Source: Cyrtodaria siliqua (Eukaryota; Mollusca; Bivalvia; Adapedonta; Hiatellidae). Taken from it: DNA of 64,000 nucleotides. The translations under genes and the position numbers were made by a program. Each line of letters opens with the position of its first letter. The first letter of the stretch is position 1. The notes below the pieces were generated by a model that saw nothing but the letters and a program-made list of their open reading frames with translations, had not been told where the DNA came from and did no database searches. Location of the stretch: positions 282,103-346,102 of the forward strand of contig JAWPHD010001213.1 of NCBI GenBank assembly GCA_037043455.1, given 5' to 3'. This document shows positions 46,836-56,949 of this stretch, in pieces.

Positions 46836-46841
46836 AATAAA
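46836..46841 (+). promoter_or_regulatory. Polyadenylation hexamer AATAAA directly after the stop codon
   Basis: AATAAA begins one base after the TAA stop. If used, the 3' UTR would be only some 20-30 nt. A second hexamer (CTCTCAATAAAGAA) lies at 47236-47241 and would include the 60-bp repeat in the 3' UTR. Confidence 0.5.
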
Positions 46842-46849
46842 GATGTGAC

Positions 46850-47090
46850 GAATGGAAATAAACTATGACATATGTCATGATATAGATAATACAGTACAGG
46901 ACGAATGGAAATATACTGTGACATATGTCATAATAGAGAGAGTACAGTATAGGACAAATGGATATAGACTATGACATCTATTCATGATATAGGTAAAACA
47001 GTACAGGACGAATGGAAATATACTGTGACATATATCATAATAGAGTGAGTACAGTATAGGACGAATGGAAATAAACTATGACTATAAATC
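46850..47090 (+). repeat. 60-bp tandem repeat in the presumed 3' UTR, 4 copies
   Basis: The unit contains GACGAATGGAAATA, ACTATGACATATGTCAT, GATATAGATAATACAGTAC and AGG, starting just after the stop codon. GACATATGTC is a perfect palindrome in most units, so a transcript would carry up to four small hairpins. Confidence 0.85.
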
Positions 47091-47104
47091 CTTAAATTTC
47101 AATG

Positions 47105-47205
47105 CATACTGAAAAGCGGATCCCTTGGAAGCAACAAACGTAAACAGGAGAGAAAAATAGCAGACTCGCTTTTACTGAGTCTGTTCATGAATCGTAATAT
47201 AAGTT
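47105..47205 (+). repeat. Dispersed repeat with hairpin, copy 2 of 23195-23290
   Basis: GGATCCCTTGGAAGCAACAA, ACAGGAGAGAAAAATAGCAG and ACTCGCTTTTACTGAGTCTG parallel the 23.2-kb copy. Confidence 0.6.
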
Positions 47206-47235
47206 TAATTATCGAAATTTGTATTCTATGCTCTC

Positions 47236-47241
47236 AATAAA
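47236..47241 (+). promoter_or_regulatory. Second candidate polyadenylation signal
   Basis: AATAAA in CTCTCAATAAAGAATATTC, 400 nt after the stop codon. Confidence 0.45.
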
Positions 47242-47459
47242 GAATATTCTTGATATTAAATTATTGATTTTCATCTCAGTGGTTTTGAAATAATATACTT
47301 CTCAGTAGATCTGATATAAAGTGATTGTTTGTTTATTAACTTAATATGGTAATTGTTCATCTTGTGTATGTTTATTTGCTCCATGATTCGTATTTGTATT
47401 TGTATTTGAATGTCAGGATTTGATTCGTATAGTTTATGAATGTCTGACTGTAATTAAGT

Positions 47460-48190
47460 AGGATCTTATTCGTAGAGTGTATGTTTGTCTGGCTATAATT
47501 ATGATGTAAGTTTGTTGGCTTTAATAACGTAAATTCGTATTCGTATAGTGTATGTTTGTCTGGCTATAATTATGATGTAAGTTTGTTGGCTTTAATAACG
47601 TAAATTCGTATTCGTATAGTGTATGTTTGTCTGGCTATAATTATGATGTAAGTTTGTTGGCTTTAATAACGTAAATTCGTATTCGTATAGTGTATGTTTG
47701 TCTGGCTATAATTATGATGTAAGTTTGTTGGCTTTAATAACGTAAATTCGTATTCGTATAGTGTATGTTTGTCTGGCTATAATTATGATGTAAGTTTGTT
47801 GGCTTTAATAACGTAAATTCGTATTCGTATAGTGTATGTTTGTCTGGCTATAATTATGATGTAAGTTTGTTGGCTTTAATAACGTAAATTCGTATTCGTA
47901 TAGTGTATGTTTGTCTGGCTATAATTATGATGTAAGTTTGTTGGCTTTAATAACGTAAATTCGTATTCGTATAGTGTATGTTTGTCTGGCTATAATCATG
48001 ATGTAAGTTTGTTGGCTTTAATAACGTAAATTCGTATTCGTATAGTGTATGTTTGTCTGGCTATAATCATGATGTAAGTTTGTTGGCTTTAATAACGTAA
48101 ATTCGTATTCGTATAGTGTATGTTTGTCTGGCTATAATTATGATGTAAGTTTGTTGGCTTTAATAACGTAAATTCGTATTCGAATAATGT
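47460..48190 (+). repeat. 71-bp satellite, about 10 nearly identical copies
   Basis: The unit is ATTCGTATTCGTATAGTGTA, TGTTTGTCTGGCTATAATTA, TGATGTAAGTTTGTTGGCTT, TAATAACGTAA. Successive TAACGTAAATTCG occurrences (47525, 47596) are exactly 71 bp apart. Copies differ by single bases (TAATTATG versus TAATCATG), so the amplification is recent. Confidence 0.97.
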
Positions 48191-48299
48191 ATGTAGTCGT
48201 GCTCTAATTACGTATAATGTACGCGGTCATTCTTGGGGTATTTCTCAACTATTTGTGAATCTGATGACACGGCTGGTGCAGTAGGTCCAGGACCAATCA

Positions 48300-48365
48300 C
48301 TTGTTAAGTAGGTATAAAAGTCGAACAGGAAATGTACCATTCACTGAACACATGTAACCAAAAAC
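48300..48365 (+). promoter_or_regulatory. TATAAAAGTCGAACAGGAAATG module, fourth copy
   Basis: AGGTATAAAAGTCGAACAGG, then AAATGTACCATTCACTGAAC. The same module (AAGTATAAAAGTCGAACAGG ... CTTTCACAGAACACAGG) is inserted three times in array A (about 6518, 6710, 7888). The TATA-box form about 30 nt before a CA-containing start-like sequence suggests a core promoter carried by a mobile repeat; that is inference only. Confidence 0.4.
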
Positions 48366-48439
48366 ATGCAGCTATTACAATGTTAATAAGCAAGGCATGT
48401 GACATCACAAACACAAACGGGTTGACAATATGGCTATCG

Positions 48440-48660
48440 CTTTGGAATGGTCAGTGGCAAAAACGGCTCTATATGGAGGGTTTAAACCAGGTTCTAGGGT
48501 GAACCAAGCCTCACCCTTACCCTATTGTCATCCTAATAAAACGGGTCAGTTAAAATAAATATATTCCCACATGGTTATATTCTCTAACAACCATGGCAGC
48601 ATTCATAGGCAATATAAGAATAACATATAGATGATCAAGGATAATATATGAATTAAACGC
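48440..48660 (+). repeat. Dispersed repeat, copy 2 of 18000-18265
   Basis: GGTCAGTGGCAAAAACGG, CCAGGTTCTAGGGTGAACCA, GCCTCACCCTTACCC, GGTTATATTCTCTAACAACC and CATATAGATGATCA match the 18-kb copy in order and spacing. Confidence 0.7.
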
Positions 48661-48829
48661 TACATCATATTATGTTATTGTTGTAAATGAAATTAATTTG
48701 CATATAGTCTCTTATAATTCTTTTATAATGGCATAGTGAAATCATATGTTTTATTGTATATAATACTGTACTGTGACGAGACTTTAATAAACTATACAAT
48801 CTGAAACCTGTATGTAGAGCCTATGTAGA

Positions 48830-49560
48830 CAAGCGTACATTTATCGGAACTACGTAGATTATTATGTGTATAGCGTCTGTCGAGTTGTAATAATGTATAT
48901 TCTTCTTCGTATAGTGTATGTTTCTTAAGCTGTATGACGTAAATTCGTATTCTAATATTGTATGAATATCGGGCTATAATTGTGTAACTTCTTGTATAGT
49001 GTATGTTTGCTGACCTGTAATACCGTAAATTCTTGTGGTAGGTTTTTTATGGTGTAATTACGTAAATTCTTCGAGTGTATGTTGGCTGAGCTTTTATGAC
49101 GTACATTCTTATTCTTATAGTCAATTCAATTCTTTATAACGGCTTAAACCGTAGATAATGTTTATCATCATCGACAGTGAGTGCGTGTTTGTCATGCAGT
49201 AATTACGTTAACTCTTCTTCTTATAGCGCCTGTTTGCCGAGCTGTAATTACGTAAAGTATGATTCTTATAGTTGCGTTTCTCAGAGTGTAATTGCGTAAA
49301 TACAAATTCTTATAGAGTATGCTTCACAGACTGTAATATCGGTAATTCTTATTCTTATAGTGTTCGTTTCCCAGGGCGTAACTGCGTAAATTCTGATTCT
49401 TTTAGCCTACGCTTCTCAGTGTGTAATTACGTAAATTATGTTTCTATTAGAGAATGTTTCTCAGTTTGTTATTACGTAAATTCTTATAGCGTTGTGATAT
49501 CGCAGTGTTGTCTCATAGCGTCCGCTTCTCAGTGTGTAATATCGTTAATTCTTATTCTTA
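48830..49560 (+). repeat. Degenerate transitional satellite (about 50-65-bp units)
   Basis: Irregular units with ACGTAAATTCTTATTCTTAT, AG(T/C)G(T/C)(A/C)TGTTTG and C(A/G)G(A/T)(G/C)TGTAATTAC mix features of the 71-bp array upstream and the 38-bp array downstream. Confidence 0.75.
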
Positions 49561-51080
49561 TAGCGAACGATCTACAGTTACGTAAATTCTTAGTCTTATA
49601 GCGTACGATCTGCAGTTACGTAAATTCTGATTCTTATAGCGTACGATCTGCAGTTACGTAAATTCTGATTCTTATAGCGTACGATCTGCAGTTACGTTAA
49701 TTCTGATTCTTATAGCGTACGATCTGCAGTGACGTAAATTCTGATTCTTATAGCGTACGATCTGCAGTGACGTAAATTCTGATTCTTATAGCGTACGATC
49801 TGCAGTTACGTAAATTCTGATTCGTATAGCGTACGATCTGCAGTTACGTAAATTCTGATTCTTATAGCGTACGATCTGCAGTTACGTAAATTCTGATTCT
49901 TATAGCGTACGATATGCAGGTACGTACATTCTGATTCTTATAGCGTACGATCTGCAGGTACGTAAAATCTGATCCTTATAGCGTACGATCTGCAGTTACG
50001 TAAATTCTGATGCTTATAGCGTACGATCTGCAGTTACGTAAATTCTGATATAGCGTACGATCTGCAGTTACGTAAATTCTGATTCTTATAGCGTACGAGC
50101 TGCAGTTACGTAAATTCTGATTCTTATAGCGTGCGATCTGCAGTTACGTAAATTCTGATTTTTATGGCGTACGATCTGCAGTTACGTAAATTCTGATTCT
50201 TATAGCGTACTATCTGCAGTTACGTAAATTCTGATTCTTATAGCGTACGATCTGCAGTTACGTAAATTCTGATTCTTATAGCGTACGATCTGCAATTACG
50301 TAAATTCTGATTCTTATAGCGTACTATCTGCAGTTACGTAAATTCTTATTTTTATAGCGTACGAACTGCAGTTACGTAAATTCTGATTCTTATAGCGTAC
50401 GATCTGCAGTTACGTAAATTCTGATTCTTATAGCGTACGAACTGCAGTTACGTAAATTCTGATTCTTATAGCGTACGATCTGCAGTTACGTAAATTCTGA
50501 TTCTTATAGCGTACGATCTGCAGGTACGTAAAATCTGATCCTTGTAGCGTACGATCTGCAGTTACGTAAATTCTGATTCTTATAGCGTACGATCTGCAGT
50601 TACGTAAATTCTGATATAGCGTACGATCTGCAGTTACGTAAATTCTGATTCTTATAGCGTACGAGCTGCAGTTACGTAAATTCTGATTCTTATAGCGTGC
50701 GATCTGCAGTTACGTAAATTCTGATTCTTATGGCGTACGATCTGCAGTTACGTAAATTCTGATTCTTATAGCGTACTATCTGCAGTTACGTAAATTCTGA
50801 TTCTTATAGCGTACGATCTGCAGTTACGTAAATTCTGATTCTTATAGCGTACGATCTGCAATTACGTAAATTCTGATTCTTATAGCGTACTATCTGCAGT
50901 TACGTAAATTCTTATTTTTATAGCGTACGAACTGCAGTTACGTAAATTCTGATTCTTATAGCGTACGATCTGCAGTTACGTAAATTCTGATTCTTATAGC
51001 GTACGATCTGCAGTTACGTAAATTCTGATTCTTATAGCGTACGATCTGCATTTACGTAAATTCTGATTCTTATAGCGCAT
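49560..51080 (+). repeat. 38-bp satellite, about 40 copies, with a 566-bp higher-order duplication
   Basis: The unit is GTTACGTAAATTCTGATTCT plus TATAGCGTACGATCTGCA. Diagnostic variants repeat at a fixed offset of 566 bp: CAGGTACGTAAAATCTGATC (49955 and 50521), the shortened CTGATATAGCG (50047 and 50613) and CTTATTTTTATAGCG (50345 and 50911). A block of about 15 units was therefore duplicated as a whole. Confidence 0.96.
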
Positions 51081-51224
51081 GCTTTTCATGCTGTGTTTAG
51101 GTGTTTTGTTTTCCCTAATAGTTCAAGTATACGCTTGTCGGGCTTTAATTAGGTAGGTTTTTACTTGTTCATGTTTGTCGGAATAAACTGTGTGGCAAAT
51201 GTGTGGCAAATATGGCGGTATGAA

Positions 51225-51360
51225 TCGGTGTATAGAAACACCGAAACGCACGGAAACACCGAAACGCAAAGGAAACACCGAAACGCAGTATAACATGTGT
51301 GTGCACGTAGGCCTGTAACCGAAACGCAGTGAAATCACCGACACGCAGAGAAAAGACTGT
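51225..51360 (+). repeat. Short repeat GGAAACACCGAAACGCA
   Basis: About five irregular copies of ACACCGAAACGCA / ATCACCGACACGCA at 17-20-bp spacing, plus two more separated by unique sequence. Confidence 0.75.
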
Positions 51361-53050
51361 ATTGAAAGTATTAAATGAAGGAGAGTGAATATGTTGATAA
51401 TGAATACGGGTATTTCTGTTTTTTTTGAAGATTTTTTTTTATTTTTATGAAATGAAAAGACAGTAACATTGTCAAGTAAAACCACTGACACAAAATTATT
51501 AAAAAGAAAAAATACATAGAGAATGGGAGGGGTATCTCATTTTTTTTTTTTATAATATTTGCGGATCCAGTGCCAGTGGGAAAAACGAAAAACAAATTAA
51601 TAAAAATATACGTGATAGAATGATGAAGTGCAAAGTTTAACCCTGATCCTACTTTACAAACCAAAATATGAATGTATACATATAATAATGTAACATCGTA
51701 TGTGTGTGTAATTTATTTAATTAATGTAAATCCCCTATTGATTTCTTTTATATGAAATCCATTAGTGTTCTATTTACTAGTATATGTAGCCAGGTAGTAA
51801 GTAAATATACTTACTCCCTGATGTAGCCACGTGCGTTAGCTTCTTCAGCATCTATATTTCAATCAATTTCAAATGTCCTGTTTTGTTTAATTAATGTTGA
51901 AATACTTTGTTTACTCAAACATCTAATGCATGTGTTTGTTAAGTTAACACCAACACCTGCTTTATGAATTTAGAAAGAAGTAGAACTATGTTTGTACACA
52001 TGTACATTTGTATAAATATTAATGTGCATATGCTTGGTAAAGTTAAGGAATTGGTTGCATTAATCTAATTGTAAAATATATATGTTTTGCCGTACATGTT
52101 GAGAAGTATTTAATAATTTGTCTGTGACATATGTAATGACAAATGTGATGCTTGGTAGACTTTAATGATTGTATATACATGAGCATACATGTTAAAATAT
52201 TCCTAACGAGTTCAGAGAAAGTATTTCTAATATTTCTGTGACGGGACACAACACACAACATGTGCACTGCGGTAATAAAGGCATATATGCGTCATAATAA
52301 GCACAATGATGCGGGCACCGCTGCATTATATGGACAGAATTATGAAATTTTGAGTTTTAGCATATAATTATTTATTCACACGGACCAAATTGTTTCTGTT
52401 TAAAGCTGTACAGCAAACGTGCAGATAATTTATTAAATGTTGTCAAGAAATGTTATCGTCAATTATCGTTAATCGTTATTTCATTTTATTAAAACAACTA
52501 TTTCAAACAAACGCTTTAAACACTTAAAGCCACCCGTGTTTTATTATTGATTAGTGATCACGAATAATGTAGATTTATTTTTGGAATTTCTGCAATTGTT
52601 GACAGGTTATACTGTATCACTAAAAAAATCCTATTTCACCTACTGTTTGCATTTTATATTTGTATAGTTTACCGAAAAGCGTTTATAAAATGAATGTAAT
52701 TATTTTATGTCACGTAGAAAGAGTAGAATTATTCTGTATAGATCGTGATTATCAGTACAAGAAAGAGCACATCTGGCAGCCGACCGGCACGAGCCAGCAA
52801 TTAGCCTAATCTATTAAATGAGACATACCAGATTACTACCTGCTGGGAACTAGCAGTACATCTAATTTTCATGACTATTATTTTGGTCATTCTTCCGGCC
52901 AGAATACCCCTGTTCTTTGGACTGCAAAGTAATTGTAGAAGAACATTAAATACCAGTCCTCGTGTGAAGTACCTTTATGTGACCGCCTTGTTTTCCACAT
53001 GGTTTTAAGACTGGTTATATAATCTCATAAATAGTCAGAAAAAATTCCAC
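51361..53050. other. Intergenic AT-rich stretch, nothing recognised
   Basis: No array, splice-bounded frame or element end was recognised. Open frames of 70-120 codons on the minus strand are low-complexity and lack domain signatures. Confidence 0.4.
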
Positions 53051-53102
53051 AGTTAGTTCAGTTGGTTTTGTTCTTCTCTGAATCAAGTATCAAAAAACTA
53101 TC

Positions 53103-53312
53103 ATGTCTACCTTTCTGTGTGGTGCATGTAAATTAGAATGCCAAAATGGCACTATTCGATGCTCAGAATGTAATAAATGGTATCACACGAAGTGTATTAA
53201 TATGCCTGACGAAGAACTGAAATCTTGGTCTGTAAGATCAGTAAGCTTCTATTGTAGAACATGTGCCTTTGACGGTGACGAGTATGATGCTGACCTGGCT
53301 CTAACAAGGTAA
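53103..53312 (+). CDS. PHD-finger protein, first coding exon (partial)
   Basis: ATG at 53103 opens MSTFLCGACKLECQNGTIRC, SECNKWYHTKC, then FYCRTCAFDG. The ligands C-x2-C, C-x2-C, H-x2-C and C-x2-C form the C4-H-C3 pattern of a PHD zinc finger, with the Trp (KWYHTKC) usual two residues before the His. The frame reaches a good donor at about 53309 (ACAAG/GTAAGA); the listed end is where the unspliced frame stops. No downstream exon is identified. PHD fingers read histone tails in chromatin proteins, but in molluscs and other invertebrates similar fingers also begin retrotransposon ORF1 proteins, so either origin is possible. A LINE fragment of opposite orientation follows. Confidence 0.65.
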   Translation: MSTFLCGACKLECQNGTIRCSECNKWYHTKCINMPDEELKSWSVRSVSFYCRTCAFDGDEYDADLALTR

Positions 53313-53702
53313 GAATATAGCAATACATGTAGCAGTTTCTACCCCGCAAAATGTGCCTTTAAATTCACATTAACCTATGGCTGCTATGCAGAGTCCGTTC
53401 TCGGTAAAGTATCGAATATTTCACAATAACCGAAAATTATACCATGGCAGACTATTGTATAATGTTCGGTTTTTAATGCAAAAGGTTGAAACAGATATAT
53501 CATTGACACCAAACTAAGGTATAATTTACGCTAAACATAAAAACACGAGAATATCAATGCTATATCTATAACATGCCATCTACATCTATGAGGATAACTT
53601 TTACTTCAGTGTGCATATATGATTTTGTTATACAACAGGTGTTCAACTTATAACCTTATCGAGGATACCTTTTACTTCAGGGTGCATACATGATTTTGTT
53701 AT

Positions 53703-54890
53703 ACATAACATAACATAATTTTATTCAGCATTAAACCACAATACAATAGTTTATAGCCTACATATAAATCTGAAAATACAAAAGTCTGTCTCTCCCTTTC
53801 ATGGTGACATATCCGTCATCAATATATAATACGTTTTACTTGGAGGAAAGTAAATATGTATGTTTTATATTAGCAACACTTCTTTTTATAAATTGACAAT
53901 TACAACATATCGTCATAAATTCAAGTTCATTAAATAGCATTAGCCATAGATGTGTATCATTCGCACTCAAATATATCAAGTTCACCCACTTTCGTGATAC
54001 ATGCATGCATATATGTACATTAATTATTTTGAATGCGTTTTTTAAAGGCATAATATAAATATTTACTTAATTTAGTCTAATTTATTAAGTGTTGGCCATC
54101 TGCAGAAATATCTAGGCGGAAATCTTGTTCTTAGTTCAGAGTAAAACGGGCACACAAGAAGAAAATGGTTCTCATTCTCAATAACTCGCATATTGCAAAA
54201 GATGCAAACCCTTTCATTGCGTTCAATATTATCATGTCTACCTGTTTCGATAGCAAGTGCATGTGCAGATATTCTAAATTTCGTTAAAGCAATTCGGAAT
54301 TTAGGAGTAGTAATTGTACTTAAATACTGTTTATAGTTAAAATTAAATTTAAATCTACTATATGTCAATAGTCTGCTAGAATTATTGATAGATCCAAACC
54401 AAGATTGCTTGTATTGATCTAAAATTCTGAGTTTAATTTGATCGTAAGGGATATCGATCGTTAGTTGACTACGGCCCGTTGACTATGCCAAACATCCGAA
54501 AACCCAAGATTTTCTAATTCTCTCAATGTGCCAGGCCCAGTTCGTCTTTAAGTGTTTATTTATATTTTTCCAAAATTCTCGAGGTATTTCACATAATCGT
54601 TTGCCTTCATTTTGTTTAAATTTTGCACACAAATACAACAAATGTGTTGTGGTATAAATTAAACCAAGTCTTTGTAATGTATTGATCTTATTATAACGTT
54701 CTCCCTGAAATAAAAAACGCTATCTTTGTGCATGTTGAAGTTTGTAATCCGTTGTTTTCTTTCAGTATCATAAGCATTAATTGAATATATAATTTAAATT
54801 TGCTCTTTAAAAATAACTTCAATACCCGTTCGTGCTCTCAAATTTCCATTTTAAAAATGTCCTTCGCGCTAACTCGTTGAAATACAACTG
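53703..54890 (-). mobile_element. LINE fragment, C-terminal pol part, third copy of a related family
   Basis: The minus strand encodes, from about 54890 down, decayed pol tail including IPREFWKNINKHLKTNWAWH and LRILDQYKQSWFG. Then an intact piece (54368-54072) reads RISAHALAIETGRHDNIERN, ERVCIFCN, ENHFLLVCPFY. It parallels LRIETGRYARHRIERNERVC of the 15-kb LINE but is clearly diverged. The 3' end reads GAATAAAATTATGTTATGTT (minus, about 53703-53722), i.e. AATAAA followed by a (TTATG)n tail. It has stops and is 5'-truncated. Confidence 0.8.
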
Positions 54891-55077
54891 TGTACTTTAT
54901 GGCACATAATTTGATGACGATATGTATGTTTGGTATTTCTGGAGAAACTGATTACTTTTTTTTGTGGTTTACACTTAACACTTTTTCTTTAGCCTTCAAT
55001 TAATGGATACATTTTGTATTGAATTAGTTCATTTTTAAACTCATTAGTTTCAGTAGCTAATTCGATTACAGTAGATG

Positions 55078-56611
55078 TGTCACAGGATGACCTTAGTGGT
55101 TGGGCTAACTCAGGAAAGAATCAATGACGGTGAATGCATTTACATAAGTTTAATGCAACTTTTAAAATATGTTTAATATATATACAATTATCTAAAAAAA
55201 CAAGCGAATACACAAATGAACTATGAAAAGAATGTTCTCCTGAACGTTTAAGACGTTCTTAGTATTGTTATAAATACTGAATGTCTAAGACACTAAAGTG
55301 TTGTTAAAGCTATAACAATGTTGATCTAGCGCGATAACTGTGATGCGCGAGAGCTCATGAAGATGATGATGCGCGAATTCAATGGATGATTGTCATCAAA
55401 TGCCTTCTGTAAGGGTTGATGACGCGATGCAATGATAGTTAATCTCCACTGAGATTGTGAATGATATTCCTCCAGTGAGGACTGGTAACGGGCCCACCTT
55501 GTGTCCCGGGGGTTGTCGTTAGTAAAACCTGGCTGCGCAGGTACGGGGACCGTCTCCACCGCTTGTAACGTTAGTCGTGGAAGCTTAGCTCCACTCCTGG
55601 ATATCCAAACCTAGATGGCTTACTCCAACCCTGGATGGCTTATATCCTGGATGGCTTAGGCTGTAATTATACATACGTTTTAGATGTCGGTTGACAAACA
55701 TAACAATCTTGCATAATTACCATTACCCAAACAAATCATTATTCGATCAATATATGTAAGCTGTACTAATGATGAGTAGCAATGTATACATATTCTACAA
55801 CGCCATGTATACGCTATGTACGTCGCTGTTAATCAATGCCCCTAATACATGTAATATAAACATGATCAAATTACTCATATATTACACTCACTGAGTTATG
55901 CATGCACGCATTTATTCTTGTCACTCATCTCATTGTTAACTAATGTTGACAATCGTGTATTACAATCACCGAGTTATACGCCAACGTTAACTAATGCACC
56001 TAATATCCACTGTTATCAAATTAATATTGTTTTACAATTAATGATCAATTACAATAATTACATCTAATAAAGTAACTTCAAAATCATATGCTAGTCTAAA
56101 GTTATGTTTGAGAAACATCAATGCTAACCGGATGTCGTAACCGCCAAACAAGATGGCGCCGCCCACTGAATACAAATATACGATAAAAGTTTGATAAAAC
56201 TACTAACCACATGTTGCCTGTGAAATTAGCCGTCCAATCTCTGTTCCAACAAAGTACTATCGATTATCCCGGCGATAGCTAGAAGACAATGGGTTTTATA
56301 GCAAACATTACGCCCAAATCATTATTTCCCCCGTTCAGTCCGTGACAAACGTGGCTAAATCTACAGTATTGAATCTACACGACAGGCCCCTTATACAATT
56401 TTGCCGTTTAAGGAAAATATACCTATACGTTTACATGCATTAGCACAAAACTAAACTTATGACACGGCCTCTCTGGCGGCCACTTAAAATGTGCACGCTT
56501 TTACGTGTTACATGAATAGATCATGAATATTGTGAAATTGTTTCAACTCGAACAATAGATTTTGGGTGTAACCGATACAAGAGCCTTACAAACCCGTGAC
56601 ATTTTGTGACA
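55078..56611 (-). repeat. 3' LTR (element orientation), 1534 bp
   Basis: Begins TGTCACAGGATGACC and ends CATTTTGTGACA on the + strand, giving inverted TGTCACA/TGTGACA termini with TG...CA ends. It is colinear with 62335-63918 over its whole length, with many single-base insertions and deletions. The ending lacks a stretch of about 20 bp (GGACTATATACGACCAGTAC) present in the other LTR. Confidence 0.92.
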
Positions 56612-56626
56612 ACATCTCCCCACTTA
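56612..56626 (-). other. Polypurine tract next to the 3' LTR
   Basis: On the minus strand AAGTGGGGAGATGT directly precedes the LTR start TGTCACA. A short purine-rich run here primes plus-strand synthesis in LTR elements. Confidence 0.65.
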
Positions 56627-56949
56627 AAGAAAGTGCTACACTTTTAAAATTCAACAAAATGATAATTAATATTTACACGTTAAGAAACTATTAATTCTTC
56701 TGAGCAAACGAGCGACAAAACGTACAAGCTGATCGCTCAATCGCTTGAGTATGTTAACTATTACTCCTGAGGGATGCAACCTTCAGCCAGTACAACGACC
56801 GTCTTCCGGAAAACATCCGCTGCAGTTATAACTTAACTATAATATGTAATTACAATTTCAACACTATTCTACAATTGTACACTACCCTGTCGTTACATAT
56901 ACTACTATTGTACAATACACTGCAATACACTATTGTATTAAACCGGTCA
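56612..56949. other. Untranslated 3' part of the LTR element
   Basis: Non-coding sequence between the end of the pol frame and the PPT/LTR; nothing else was recognised. Confidence 0.5.
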
